Origin: Cryptomeria japonica
Taxonomy: Eukaryota; Streptophyta; Pinopsida; Cupressales; Cupressaceae
Reading direction: 5' to 3'
Length of the DNA stretch: 64,000 bases
Assembly (NCBI RefSeq): GCF_030272615.1
Contig: NC_081406.1
Location: 476,870,900-476,934,899, forward strand
Below the pieces are notes generated by a model that saw only the letters and a program-made list of their open reading frames with translations, did not search any database and had not been told where the DNA came from. Numbering within the stretch: position 1 is the stretch's first letter; each line of letters opens with the position of its first letter. Positions 1 through 12,033 of the stretch are shown in pieces. The position numbers and the translations under genes were made by a program.

Positions 1-570
1 GACTAGATATCATGCAGGCCATTTGTTTAGTTGCAAGATTTCAGGCTAGTTTGAAGCCATCACATGAGCAAGCAGTAAAGAGGATTTTTAGGTACTTGAA
101 AGGGACTCTAGATTTTGGTCTTCGGTATAAGATGAGTAGAGATTTCATGATGAAAGCATACATAGATGCTAATTGGGCCAGAGTATTGATGATAGGAAAA
201 GTACAAGTGGAGGTGCATTTTTCTTGGGAGATAGGTTGGTTTCTTGGTTAAGTAAGAAGCTTGATTTAATATCTCTATATACTGCAAAAGTAGAATAAAT
301 TGTAGAAACATCTTGTTGTACTCAAGTTATATGGATAAAACAAACTCTTAAAGATATCGAAGTGGTATATGATGAAGCTATTCCCATCACGTGTGATAAT
401 AATAGTGTTATAAACATTTTAAATAATTTGTTAATGCATTCATGAACTAAACATATCTCAATCCAATATCACTTCTCAAGAGAGAAGGTTGCAGAACAAG
501 AAGTCAGGTTGTAGACATTTTTACTAAAGCATTGTAAAATGATACTTTTGAGTATCTCAAATTGAAATTA
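1..570 (+). pseudogene. Copia retrotransposon pol 3' end (RT tail and RNase H), decayed
   Basis: This is the C-terminal part of a Ty1/copia polyprotein; the element begins to the left of the window. The first frame carries the connection motif RIFRYLKGTLDFGLRY and then AYIDANWA, which corresponds to the RNase H motif AYxDADWAG. After about 180 a frameshift is needed to continue into the DRKSTSG-like and SWLSKK-like segments. Further stops follow (for example near 295 and 445), and the DNNSVINI and TKHISIQYHF stretches can be read between them. Such proteins copy the element's RNA into DNA in cytoplasmic particles, but this copy cannot make an intact enzyme. Its 3' LTR follows at 868. Confidence 0.85.
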
Positions 571-867
571 GGGGTTATTTCTCCTCCTTTCTCTAACCAG
601 ATGCATAAATGAGGTGCATCTTTCTAGGGGGAGATTCAAGGCTTATTTTTTGTCTCTTGGATTAATATTGTTGGTGCTTTTAGAGGGAGTAGTCAATTAT
701 GTGGTGTCTGTTGGTTGCTAGAAAGTAGTGTTAAAAGGAATGATGATCAGTATGACATGTTGTGCCCTTTGTCTTTGATGTCAAAGGGGGAGAGAAGTCT
801 TGGTGTTTGGGAGATAACTTTTTGCTACTAAGCTTATTGTTTTGCCATCAATGAAAAAGGGGGAGAT
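571..867 (+). other. Copia 3' untranslated segment with polypurine tract
   Basis: This non-coding stretch lies between the pol remnant and the LTR. It ends in a purine run at 854-866 (AAAAAGGGGGAGA), the expected primer site for plus-strand DNA synthesis directly upstream of a 3' LTR. A second purine run, GGGGGAGA, lies near 626 and a third, AAAGGGGGAGAGAAG, near 783. Repeated purine tracts of this kind occur in several plant Copia lineages. Confidence 0.7.
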
Positions 868-2401
868 TGTTGGAAATCTGAGTTAGGTTATCATTGATGT
901 CAAACTTGGTTATTCAGATGGAGTCTAGTTCAGATATGATCCTTACTATTGTAGGTATCTTTGTCTTGTGTTTGGTGTTGTTGAGTTTGATGCATTGGTG
1001 TTGGTGAATTGTCTATAATGAAGTTACAGTTGTGGCAAGTTCAATATGCAAGAAACAATATTTAATGTTCCACTAGTAGAATGCTTTGCAATCCTTTGAA
1101 TAGTAAAGATTATGTTGTATGGATGTTGCATCGACTGGTTTTCTGGTTCATTGATTGTAGAAGTTTGTTGTTACTGTTCTCTAACAAATTAAGGGCATCT
1201 ATCAAAATGGTTTGGAAAGTGCTTGGTGGCCTCTACATATGTTGAATCTTATTTTGTAGTTTGGTGGACATGTTCATGCAATATTTTAGTTTATTTCTTT
1301 GGTGGTGTTTTGTTTCTCAAGTGAGTTATGTTGTTTGCACCTGGTATATTCAATTGTGTTAAGGTTCAGTGAGTCTAATTGGATTACCCTATTTGGATCA
1401 TGCCTTTTGGTCCAAATGTGCATTGGAGATTGAGTTAGAATATTTTTATGGGTCTCACCATGGTGTGTGGAGATCTGCATTAGGTAATTTACATAAGAAG
1501 ATGCCTTTTGGTCAACTGATTATTAAAATTTATTGCTAATCTACAAGTTATGTTTGGTGGCGACTTTGGAGGATGTGTTAGCATGTGCGGTTTGTTGGAT
1601 TTGACTTGGAAGGATGTATTGTGTTTTTTTTGGTCCCCTCTTTCTCCTATAGTGGATTGCTTTGAGTATTTTTGGTCTAGGTAGCTTATTTTGTGCAACA
1701 TTGTTTACTCTAACTATGGCCAATCCTTAATTAGGTTTTTAATGATCTAACTTATATTTAAAAAGTGTGGATGTATGAGTTGTGTATGGGATAAAGTGTC
1801 AAAGAGAAGCAAATGTGAATGACATAAAAGTAGATTTGAGACTGTGGACGTGTGAATGTCAGTTTGTGGAGAGCTTTGAAGATGATACATTTAGTAAAAC
1901 AATGTTCAAACAATGGTGATTGTTAGAGATGTTTGCCATGATGTTGTTCGCTTGACATAGAGGTCCAAGTTCAATTTTATGGTAAAGAGATTATTGTCAT
2001 ATCATTTCTTTTATTTCTTTTATTGCCTAATGATAATGGGTCCTTTAGTAGCACTTTGTATCTTGCCTTGAAGCAATGTGCATCAGTTGTGTAAGTCCGT
2101 GTATCGTGCCCCAAGGTAGTGTGACTTAGTCTTGCAAGTCCATTAGGTGCATTCAACTCCTTGGGAGTAAGCCTAAAACATTGTAATCATTTCATTTGTA
2201 TTGTGAGCACGATTCTCATTGTGGTTTTTTCCTGATTAGGTTTTCCATGTAAATCTAGTGTTCATGTGTTGATGGTTGATGCTTTTTTAGTATTGTTGTA
2301 GAATGGTTAAATATGGGTTATAATTAATCTATTTTGGAGATTCAGACTGATTCACCCTCCCTCTCAGTCTTGTCATGGATTCAATAGAAGTCTCTTCAAC
2401 A
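868..2401 (+). repeat. 3' LTR of the Copia element (about 1.53 kb)
   Basis: The LTR starts TGTTGGAAAT right after the polypurine tract and ends TTCAACA. The terminal segment, with CACCCTCCCTCTCAGTCTTG just inside the end, resembles the ends of other plant Copia LTRs. The next five bases, ATTGA, would be the target duplication, but the 5' LTR is outside the window and this cannot be tested. No coding frame is present. The ends were set from the tract position and the TG...CA rule. Confidence 0.75.
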
Positions 2402-4177
2402 ATTGACCTTTCCCAAAGCTCAATCAACAAAGTCCCCATTTATGAATCCATCACCCAACCACAAACTTGCACAACTAGAGGATTTGACACAAATGATGAT
2501 TTAAATTATTGAATCAAACCATTCTCTAGTAACACTTCACCACTCTATTAAAAAGGCATTAAATATATAAAGAAAGTTATTCAATCTTTGACCTATGATT
2601 TTTTTTCCAAAGGCCTTTGCTCTTTGTCGCCAATTCCTCCACGTGGGTACAAGAGCTATTCACACGCATAACAAACATATTGGGCTTTTTTTTTTTTTTT
2701 GCAATGACTTCTATCTAATGGACACAAACTTTTGTTTTGGGATCTAGAAAGAGTCTCTACAATGCAATCTCACATGTACCACTGGCCAAGTCTCACTCGA
2801 ATAGCTTCAAAGAACTAGTCAACATCCCCTTCACATTATAGTTTGTCATATTTTTCTTATAATTTATGTTACCACACATTTTATGTCATAATAGAATTTA
2901 TATAACTAATAGTAGTTTATTTTTAATTGTTCAATTAGTAAATAATCAATTTTATGGTTATATCAAAGCTTGTAACGAGATGGGCACTTCTTTTTTTTGT
3001 GTGCATAAATTGCAAACAATGAGTCAAATATTTGATTATTAATTGTCACTGGGGAGCTATTTCCATCCCAATTCCAACGAGTAGTTGGAAGGCTACATTT
3101 GATATTTTTTGAAGCAATTTTCTTAGTGTAAATATATTAAACATGATATTTTTACAAGAACTTGATTATGCAATAAATTTTGATTGGTAGCTTGAAATTG
3201 AGCTCCATATTTTTGTAAAATTTAATGTTCTCACATTCCCCATGCATTGGACCTTGTTGCATTATAAAACACACCAAGTTATAAAAGTGCAAAATTTGAG
3301 GGGGGAGGTCACATAATATTAAATCAAGGGGGTGCCTTGAGTCATGCCTCTAAGCACTTTCGTGAATCATGTCATGAATACTTCCACATTTACCTTACTA
3401 GTATTCTCTTTGGAAGGTTGTTTTGAGTTGTGCCTTTGAGCACTTCCACGAGTCATGCCTTTGAACACTTCCACACACATGGAGATGAACAATATTGTCC
3501 TGTGAAATGCACTACAATCTCATCACTTGTTGTTACATATGAATATGGAGATACTTCACAAAAAGTATCCCATGATTTAGTACACCAAAATACTCATACA
3601 TGTTTTCCAACACTACACATTTGGAAGACATCATTGCAGACAAAAATATTCTTTTTTATAATTCTTGCATTGAGTTTATAAATGCTTCATAGAGAGCATA
3701 AATTTTTTTAGTAAGACTTAATGTGGAATTTGGATTGTAGCCATATGAAATGCATTGATATTGCACACTTCACATCTTTTATTCCTGTTCTACATCAACC
3801 ATTACATTAGAATTCAAAATTCAGAGGTGATTTACATAGAGCATCTAGAGGTTCTTTCTAGTAGAACAAAACATGGATCATTTAAGCATCATCTTTTGGG
3901 AGGTTGCATAGTCTCTTATCTATCTCTTATAGGAGGGAAAATTAATTGTACATTGTGATAAGAAGTAGTCCTTGGGGGATCATCACGAGTCATGCCTTCT
4001 ATAACCCATCTTCTTCACTTGTACATTCACATTGTATCATTTCTCTTTTGAAGATGAGTTTTGTTCCCACTGACTTTTCTCCTTTACCCTTTTTGATGAA
4101 AAATTTATACATGGGTACTTGACATGGCTAGTAGCCAAAACCTATACATTACTCCCTAGGTTACACTTAAGGGGGGA
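2402..4177. other. AT-rich intergenic sequence, decayed repeat
   Basis: No credible gene was found here. It contains a T14 run near 2687, AT-rich stretches, and a loose cluster around 3340-3475 in which a GAGTCATGCC...GAGCACTTCCAC type motif recurs about three times. The right part (about 4000-4177) ends in a purine run, AAGGGGGGA, that could be the polypurine tract of an old LTR element (next entry). Confidence 0.4.
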
Positions 4178-5014
4178 TGCTGGTGTAAATAGTGACTTTA
4201 ACAAACTAATTAGCTTATAACATACCTAAAGAGAGTCCTATTCACATGGCTTAAGTCTCCACTTTTAGAATTTTATCTTACCTCGTGTGGTTGAGACATT
4301 TGCCTTCACTTTATGAGACACCTAGTGCATTCATATTTGACACTTGCTTACACACTTATCAAGAAAGCTCACAAATGTTCCATATATGGAGGGGTAGTTA
4401 GTCATTGTCTTCTACCTAAGTCATCTCATCATCCTTGCCTACATTTAAGCAAGCTCTCTATGCTCTCATTGTATATGATAGATATTGCTATTTGTGCTGA
4501 TTTGGTTTCACTTGTAGAAAGTTGTAATGTGCTTGTAACATCTACTCTACTTATCACAGGAATATAACTAAATTATTACCACTTGATAAAGTAAAAGATG
4601 AATGTAGATAGCTAAATTTTTTTTTCTAATTTTTGAATTAACTTTTCATCATGTATAAATATGTTTCAATAGATTACATAAGTAAACTCTAAAAAGCTAC
4701 ATATGATTATGTCATCACAAATCTAAACATGTTATTTTACTTTCAAATAATAACATACATTGAAATTAAGTAAATGAAATTTCATAACAAGGGATAGAGA
4801 GTTTAGATTCTACTAGTATCCAAAATAACTAATCTATATCTCAAGCCTCGGTGCATAATTACAAGAGGGAGAACATCACTCGAGTCCTTTTCCTCTAACC
4901 ACAAATTGGCGGTCCCCCACACACCTTCCATCTGGAAGTGGCCCTACATTTCACAAGGGTATAGACAAGGGAATGGGTCAAGGTTTTCTACTAGAAATCT
5001 GGCATGGTATCATA
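4178..5014 (+). mobile_element. Possible old LTR with adjoining primer-binding site
   Basis: The segment starts TGCTGGTGTAAATAG directly after the purine run at 4168-4177. It ends ...CTGGCA at 5004, followed at once by TGGTATCATA (5005-5014), which matches the first eight bases of the initiator-Met tRNA site TGGTATCAGAGC. A polypurine tract on the left and a primer site on the right of one LTR would fit a tandem or unequally recombined element. No target duplication or coding sequence supports this, so it stays a weak call. Confidence 0.3.
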
Positions 5015-5239
5015 TATAGTTCTTATCAACCATACAACTAAAGACGTCCTTCTAACTATGCATGAACAACTGGACTATGCAATTGGACACAATGAATTGA
5101 CTAGACACAACTAGACCTTTGCATTGCTTTGGCCAAAGTATTATATAAATATCACTTATCAAGAATGTAGTCAAGCATTCCCACACCCTTACTTAGGTAC
5201 TACAGTCATCCTATCATTTTTATGACTCACGGACATAAT

Positions 5240-5400
5240 AGTCAATGGGCCCTTGGTCTACTGGTGAAGTTGAATGGTTCTAAATGAGCCAACCAGGGAT
5301 CAAGTTTTGTTGAGTGTAAAGCTTCTACACTAGAAGGGATAGGGTCAAGACTTTGCCCTAGACAACTTTGGCAAAATAATAGCTAAATAAAACTCCTAAT
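5240..5400 (+). mobile_element. tRNA-derived SINE candidate
   Basis: An A-box-like TGGTCTACTGG (5254-5264) and a B-box-like GGATCAAGTTT (5297-5307) lie 43 bases apart, start to start, which is the spacing of the internal RNA polymerase III promoter in a tRNA gene. The sequence does not fold as a functional tRNA. The 3' limit and the target duplication could not be placed, so the end is approximate. Confidence 0.45.
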
Positions 5401-5737
5401 CAATAGTAAATCTCTTGACATGATTAATTCATATATTAATATTTTACTTTAAATATGTATATATGTATGATGATATATAAAGATTCAATTACTTAACTTT
5501 GAATCGATCTCTATACCCATATTTCATGAATAACAATTCATAAAAACCTATCTCTTATAATTGTAGAGTACTTAACACTCATTGATAGTAAAATGAATAA
5601 CTTCTTAATAAATTCTAATACTTTATTCTTAGAAACATCATGTAAATTGACTCCAAACTATTCCCTTTGAATATCACATAATTTCTTTATTTATTGTAAT
5701 TTTCGTCGAAGTATCTTCTCTAAATAATAATAATATT

Positions 5738-5950
5738 GCTTCGACATCATAAGGGATGAGGCCGGGATCGTGCCTTGGGCGAATTTGGCGGAATGGATAC
5801 CCCTCAGTCCTCGGCTCTTAGCCGAAGAGGTTCAGCGTATTGGCTTGTGCCCCCGTATTGGGTGGCAAAAATTACTGTGTGAAGGCCCTTGCTGAGCTGA
5901 CAGCTTGCGGGTTTCATGCCCTTACTGGTCTGGACCTACATCAAAAAAAT
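5738..5950 (+). mobile_element. tRNA-derived SINE with 16-bp target duplication
   Basis: A GC-richer block of 213 bases sits in AT-rich DNA between two identical 16-base copies of AAATAATAATAATATT (5722-5737 and 5951-5966). It ends in an A-rich tail (ATCAAAAAAAT). The A box TGGCGGAATGG (5786-5796) and B box GGTTCAGCGTA (5829-5839) are 43 bases apart, as in a tRNA-type pol III promoter. Between them TCGGCTCTTAGCCGA forms a perfect 6-bp hairpin in the place of an anticodon arm. SINEs are non-autonomous and are mobilised by LINE enzymes. The duplication is low in complexity, which weakens it somewhat. Confidence 0.6.
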
Positions 5951-6060
5951 AAATAATAATAATATTATAATCAAAATTAGCTGGTGAAAATTCCCGTACA
6001 ATTAATTTGTTTGAAGGAATATATTCTATATTCTAGATCTATCTTCGCCTTTACCTTTTT

Positions 6061-6433
6061 GCACAAACAAGAGCCAGGGTATCCATTATAGGCCCACAAA
6101 AGCTAAGCGCATAGTAATTGACGTTAATATCCACAATCTAAATTAACGGGAAACGGGCAAAACAAGCAAAGAGCCTAACGTCGATGACATAATAATGATG
6201 TCGGAAGGGTGTAGCGACGCTCGCATGTGACCATGTGCTGAGTAATTTCCTATACCAACGAAAGCAGACGAAAGAAGATGCCAAGTCGGTTTATGCTTCA
6301 CATTTATTTATTTATTATGTGCAGGCTCTGACAATTTCTGAAACTGATTATCAAACTAAGAGACGCGGTCGTCATGATTTTTTCATCTATTTTAATCATC
6401 GGCTGAATTCCGAGCGAAGCAGTTGATTTTATC
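6061..6433 (+). promoter_or_regulatory. Candidate promoter and 5' UTR exon of the DENN gene
   Basis: This block is less AT-rich than its flanks and contains several CG dinucleotides, unlike the methylated and decayed repeats elsewhere. It lies upstream of the first coding exon. A plausible donor ATCG|GTTAGTATT occurs at 6433/6434, and an acceptor TTGACAG|GG lies at 8767/8768, giving a 2.3-kb leader intron. No TATA box stands out. Transcript evidence is lacking, so the start and the donor are inferred. Confidence 0.3.
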
Positions 6434-8767
6434 GGTTAGTATTCTGATTTGTTAATAACGCATCCATGGATTTGTCTTTGGTGTTTGTCTTTATGGATTC
6501 AATCATTTGTTTGAAGTACCGAGATAAACTTTTTGTCTGTTATTTTTTGAAAATCAATTTAATTGAGTTAAGAAATTTCAAGGAAACTTTTATTGTGAAC
6601 TTTAAATTTGAAACCCCTTACTTCAATTTGAAGTTACGAAGGTTGTTTTAGCAGGTTTTATATTCATAATGAATTATTGCGTTTTGAAGTTTTGACGGAG
6701 TAATTTGATCATCTCATGTCGGTGTGTAGTTGTTTTATGTGAAAATATGTTACGGCAGATGCAAAGAAATTGTGCAGTAGGTTTGGAGAGGAATTTGATT
6801 CTATGTTTGTCTGTGCAGGAATTTTTCAGTAATTGGTTTTGTAGACTGGTGCGTTACCGAGACTAAACTTGTGATTACCTGACAATATATTGAGGGTAAC
6901 TTTGCTTCAAAGCAGCTTTCGTAGGCCAATTATAACAAGGTTAGTTTGGGATTTTTTGTTCGATCCATATGGTATAAAACTGTTATTGAAATAAAGGGAA
7001 GTGGGAATAAAAAATGTGATTTTCTTATTGTAGAATATATGTGACAACAAAATGATATGTAAAATCTGAGCCATAATGTTTGCAGATTAGATGCTTTCAA
7101 TTTCATAATCATTTGAGATTGTGTAATCGGAGTGAGTTAACGGTAAATGACTATGCTCGTGTACGAGTAACCTGTTTTCGCTCCCTAATGGGGATGTGTT
7201 TTTTACAACATGAAAATTTAGATATTCTATTTATACATTTTAGAATATTCCCGATGAAGCTGCCTAGGGGAGGGGCACCAATTCTTAGACAGTTCGAAAA
7301 AAGTCGACCGGGCCTCTAAAATTTCTATGTTACAGCGAACCAAAGAAGACTATATTATCTTTCATTATGCTTTATTTTAACTTTCTCATCCCTTTCGAGA
7401 CCCATTTCTTTTCGAACTATCCATTTTCTGAGAATTGTCCAGTGACCAGTTGTCTTCTCTTGGTTGGTTTGAAGCCAAGTGCAGTAGATTGCTTAAGATC
7501 CATCATCTGTTGTACTTAATTGTGTTTTGAACATACTTTTTCATTCCTTGGAAACAAATCTAAACTATCATGTGAAGCCTTGATTTTTTCAGACATATTT
7601 CTTCTCTAACTGTCCAATTTCTGGGGACTGCCTAATTATTAGCGGTCTTCTTCTAGCTGGTTCGTAGGAAAGCTTAGTAGATGAGGATTGTTCATTTGTT
7701 GTACTTAATGGCATGTTTCAAACTTGCTCATACCTAGGAAACTAATGCAAACCATCATGTACTTCCTCAATTTCTACTTGATTATATAGCATACACATAT
7801 GTACCTACATTCTGTTTTCTTGAATCCTCCTGTTTAGACTGTTAGAAGAGTTGAGCTTATCCCAAGGTCGACATATTAGATGCTTCTTCTGGAAAGAAAT
7901 AGTATAAACAACGGATAAACTCTTGTACATGGGACAAGATCGTTTTAACAACTGAAAAATTGGAAAAGTACAACAGTTTTGTTGCTCATCAGTTTGATTT
8001 TGGATTCAATCAGTGCACGCCAATGTGATGGCTTTGGAAGATGCAAAGCATGGAGACTCTGAGAATATTGGTTGCAGATGTATTTATTCAAATCTTGAGA
8101 AATGTGTGCATTTATTAAAATCTGAGTTTGCTGAATTGGGTTGAATATGATCGAAAAATTTCAACCTTAAGAGGAATGTAGAAATCAAAATGATGACCAT
8201 TGTTAACTTTCTAAACAATTGCCAGAATCTTGTGATATAGTTTGGTCTTGTGGTAATTAGCAGTCGCTGAACCTATACCCATCTTTTAACTTTCAATATG
8301 ATCATTTCTCTTACTGTTCATTCGTTAATTTACTGATAAAATCTTTGGGATTGTCTTGTTTTGAAATTGCTACTAATGGATGCACTCTACCAGTCTTAAA
8401 CTGTCAATGATCAGGTTGACGAATTTGGCATGGTGATTGATGTACGTTAATTCTCCTTAACAACTTAGAACAGCTAAAAGATTGACAGCAAGTGTATTTG
8501 TTTATGTTGTTATAACTTTTATTTATTTAGATTATATATTAATAGAGTAAAATAATTTGTGCAGAACAGACCACCTCAGTCTGATTTGCTGAATTATCCT
8601 TGCTGTGTATTCATATGAAATTGATTTCTTGAAACATAATTTCTAGTTAAGAGAATTTTATAGTGTAAACTATAATAAGGTTGTGCCTATGAGTTCAGTC
8701 ATACCACTTGGTGCTATACTTGTGCAATTGCATATATCTTATAACTATTCATTCCACAACTTGACAG
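6434..8767 (+). other. Inferred 5' UTR intron of the DENN gene
   Basis: This is non-coding, T-rich sequence between the candidate leader exon and the coding exon. It carries the diverged tandem duplication described separately (7395-7790). The short open frames here show no recognisable protein. The intron is supported mainly by the acceptor and polypyrimidine context at its right end. Confidence 0.35.
7395..7790 (+). repeat. Diverged tandem duplication of about 200 bp
   Basis: Two adjacent blocks (about 7395-7590 and 7597-7790) share the same order of words: an ATTTCTT...AACT.TCCA start, then a CTTCT...TGGTT segment, then TGTTGTACTTAAT, then ACCTAGGAAAC or CCTTGGAAAC, and ATCATGT near the end. 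They have diverged considerably. No coding potential is conserved between them. Confidence 0.5.
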
Positions 8768-8815
8768 GGAATCAAATTTCTCATATGTGGGATAGCCGAG
8801 GCCATAACTTTTGTA

Positions 8816-9109
8816 ATGAAAAAGAACCAAGATCCAGGTCGCCAAAGCTGGGGTGCGTCATTCTTTTCACAGACTTCAGAAGATGTTGCAAGAGCTGTTG
8901 TTGCAGCTGCAGCGACTGTCCGTCCTCGTCCTTCTGTAGTGTATTCAGCCAAAAATCAGAATAATAACGACCAATTTCAGAAATTACGTCGACAGGTCTC
9001 TAAAATTTGGAAGGGCTGTCCTTTTCCGGATGGGAAAAAGTCAACCTATAATCCAGAGGTTCTTACCAGCCAGAAGCGACAGTGGACCAGACTTCAGTTG
9101 CAAGCTTTG
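8816..9109 (+). CDS. DENN (AEX-3) domain protein, first coding exon
   Basis: The exon encodes 98 residues from ATG 8816 and ends CAAGCTTTG|GTACGTGC, a good donor in phase 0. The acceptor TTGACAG|GG at 8767/8768 gives 48 bases of 5' UTR. The peptide begins MKKNQDPGRQSWGASFF, then has TSEDVARAVVAAAA, RPRPSVVYSAKN, and near the end TYNPEVLTSQKRQWTRLQLQAL. I recall this order from the N-terminus of plant DENN-domain proteins (Arabidopsis At5g35560 type). DENN proteins act as nucleotide exchange factors for Rab GTPases in vesicle traffic; here that role is inferred from the family. ATG 8816 was chosen because the homologous N-terminus begins at the same place. The overlapping frame at 8683-8964 is a shadow. 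Confidence 0.82.
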
Positions 9110-12033
9110 GTACGTGCTAATTACTTTTTTTTGAATAGGTATAAGCTCTTGGTGGTCTATTGCTCAGCATTTGATTAGAGATGATTTGGTACAAGTCTCA
9201 AATATTGATTGGCAGTCCTTTTTGAGGTGTATGCTGAAAGTTTTGAGGTGTAAGGCAGAATATAAATTATAATGCGGAGAGGTGTAACCTACAATGGCAG
9301 TTGGGGAGGGCAGGGTTGAGGTAGACTGGTGTAGTGAAATGGTTGCGAATGTGATTAGAAAACCAAAAATTGGCAGCTGACTTAAGAACATAAAATAATG
9401 GAAAAAATAATTCTTATGAATGAAAAATTATGAACAAAATAAAAGCAAGAGGATATATTATATCATTAATATTGTTTTAAGGTTATTTTATAGTGGAAAT
9501 CATGAATTCCTGAGCTCTAAACAGTCTTATAAAATCATTTGTTTTTGATACGAAATACAATATTATCAAACCAGGGGAAGTGAAGAACCTGAGTGTAATC
9601 TCCCCTTCAAAATTTTCTTATTTTGCACAAATTCACGAAACCCAAGGGCTGCAATTCCTTACTACAAAAAACAGTGATTTCTCCCTGAAATATGTTGCTG
9701 TTTTAGCAATAATTCTGTCCTTAATTTTGTGTTAAAAAGTTATCAAATTCTCTTAGGTTATTGAGCAGTGAACTGTCCTTAAATGGATGGTGCATTTCCC
9801 AAATCTTGGGCGCTTCAAGCTCTAATATAATTTGCAGTGATGTAGCCTGAACTGTTGCGACCGTTTTCGAACCTGACTTCCATTCTGTCCGAACCTGACT
9901 TCCATTCTGTCCTAAACAGACCTAAAACTGCCACAAACTTTCCCAAGAATGGACTGGCTTGAATCCCTTAACTGTTTTCATTGATTTTAAGTATTAATAT
10001 GTCTTTAAATCTGTTATAAAGCTATTACAAATTGCCATGCTCCTTCACCAAGTTGCCCACTTGAAACCCTAGATCATGGCGCTGAAATCTAGAAAGAATA
10101 TCTTGATTACAAACTTAAAATTAATACAAATCTGCACAATGGTGATCTCTGTGTAATATCACTTCAAGGAATTGTGGGTTTTCCATCCTCCAATTGCAAA
10201 CCTAGAGGGTTTTTGTCCTCAGGTCAATTGAATCAAATTCCATTGCTCCAACAAGGAGTAGAAATGAGAAAATAGAATGGTTTATCAATATGCCGCCTCC
10301 TCCTTGCTTGGCCTCTCTAAATAGAATTTTTCCCCAAAAGGCAACTTTTCAAATTTCTTTCACGACCCTTGATTGATATTTGAGAGGAATTATTTAACAT
10401 AAGCTTTAATTTTAAGAGATCTTATTTTATAGTTTAACTTTACTCGAGGCCCTCGTTATTATAATTTTAATCCCATTTTCTTGGTGCAAAATTTCAGAAA
10501 CCCACAGAAAATGTATGATGGGCGTTTTGGGTTTCTATTGGACTTAATTTAAATAATAAGGACATTACATTGAGGCTTTACATAGGGAGAAATAGATGAA
10601 ATAATGAGCAGGCTTCCCATTTGTATATGATAGTTTTCTCAGGGTTCTAAAGTAGGCAGATGCCATTTTGCATGAAGTAGTAATTAGAAGGCTGCTTGTA
10701 GTGTAGCTATAGTGCTTCACTCATGTGCTCACCATTCTGCTGCCTCTTTTGTCCATATCCATATTGATAAAAGCACGGAATTAATCTCATCACTGTTATG
10801 GTGTTGGTTGCAAAATTACTATTATCAATGAAACTTATTCACAACATTTGAATCCCCATTGTTCATCCCCTCTTTAAACATCTAAAATTCCCCACTGCAT
10901 ACTCTCTCTCTCTCTCTCCTAGCTGCTCTTTTCTATACAAATGTGTATAGATTACAAAGTAAAAGGTGTACAACATGTCCAAGGGGCTGAACTTAATTAG
11001 TTAAAGCATTTATTTCTCTTTTTTTAGACCCAATTTCAATTTCTAAAAGCAACATCTATATGGAGTTCTAAGTTGTGACTCTTGGTCTTCCATATTTGGT
11101 TTTTAGTGTGGAGGTGGTTTTTAAACAAGTGTATTTCTAAGTTGTGACTCTTGGTTTTCCATAGGTGGTTTCTAGTGTGGTTGCTCGAAAGGAGCTGATA
11201 TTAGTGTCGTTGTTATGCTCACAACTCACAAGAGCTTGTATTGGTCTCATTCTTGTTGATTCTTGTATGAACAAAATATTTGTAAATGATTAACAATATA
11301 TAAAAAAGAAGGTGCACAACATGTTAACATTGTAATCTTTTGAAGGGAACAAAAATTATGAAAAGATATTAGTAAGCTTGCAATCTAAAAAGCACACAAC
11401 ATTAGTGATTGGCCATGCTATTGTAGGACTAAGTGCACAAACAAAGATATTTAGTGAGCATGTAATGTTGGTTTGCCATTTAGTAAGATATTTTCACTTT
11501 CTATAATCTTTTGATAAGAGCAAAAATCACAAGAACACAATCCAAAGGTTGTGCTTGTTAACATGGTGTGTGCCTTATATGTCCTTTTAGTTTTGAGTGC
11601 ACATGCATCTTTCAACTGAAACCAAAGGCTGTTTTTGTTAACATTGTTTTTTTTTATTAGTAATAGTCTCATATTTTTATTGATTATAACAGAAATAGTA
11701 CATATATAAAGTCTGAACTTCACCAACATCTCTGAAAACACCATCTGAGACATTTCACCAAGACTACTCGTTCTACCTTCCAGTCTAGCATATAACAGAA
11801 TACATTGCAACTTAAAAAATGCCATTTTTCGGCTAATTAGAACTACCCTACAGACAACTATCTTGACCAACACTGCTCGACACTTCTATACATCAAAACA
11901 ACTAAACCCTAAACAACTTGAGAAGACACTACCAGTTACAATATTATCAAAAATCACAGAGTATTCACAAAATTTTGCTACAAAATTTGAACAATATTAA
12001 AACTTATCATTTTTTCTTCTTTTTTGACCCCAA
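9110..12033 (+). other. DENN intron 1, left part: no gene seen
   Basis: This is non-coding sequence of mixed composition. It holds a 22-base direct repeat near 9868-9912 (GAACCTGACTTCCATTCTGTCC twice, in part), a CT microsatellite at 10902-10919, and two direct copies of a segment with AAGTTGTGACTCTTGGT.TTCC (from 11068 and 11137). A third copy of that segment lies in reverse orientation near 16011-16035, so this is a dispersed repeat. Nothing here looks coding. Confidence 0.5.

Noticed and set aside
5786-5839. Possible functional tRNA gene
   Set aside because: Only the A and B boxes match. The acceptor stem and loops do not fold as a tRNA, and a duplication with an A-rich tail marks a SINE.
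8683-8964. Open frame of 93 codons overlapping DENN exon 1
   Set aside because: It is in another frame. The frame from ATG 8816 matches the DENN N-terminus and ends at a proper donor.
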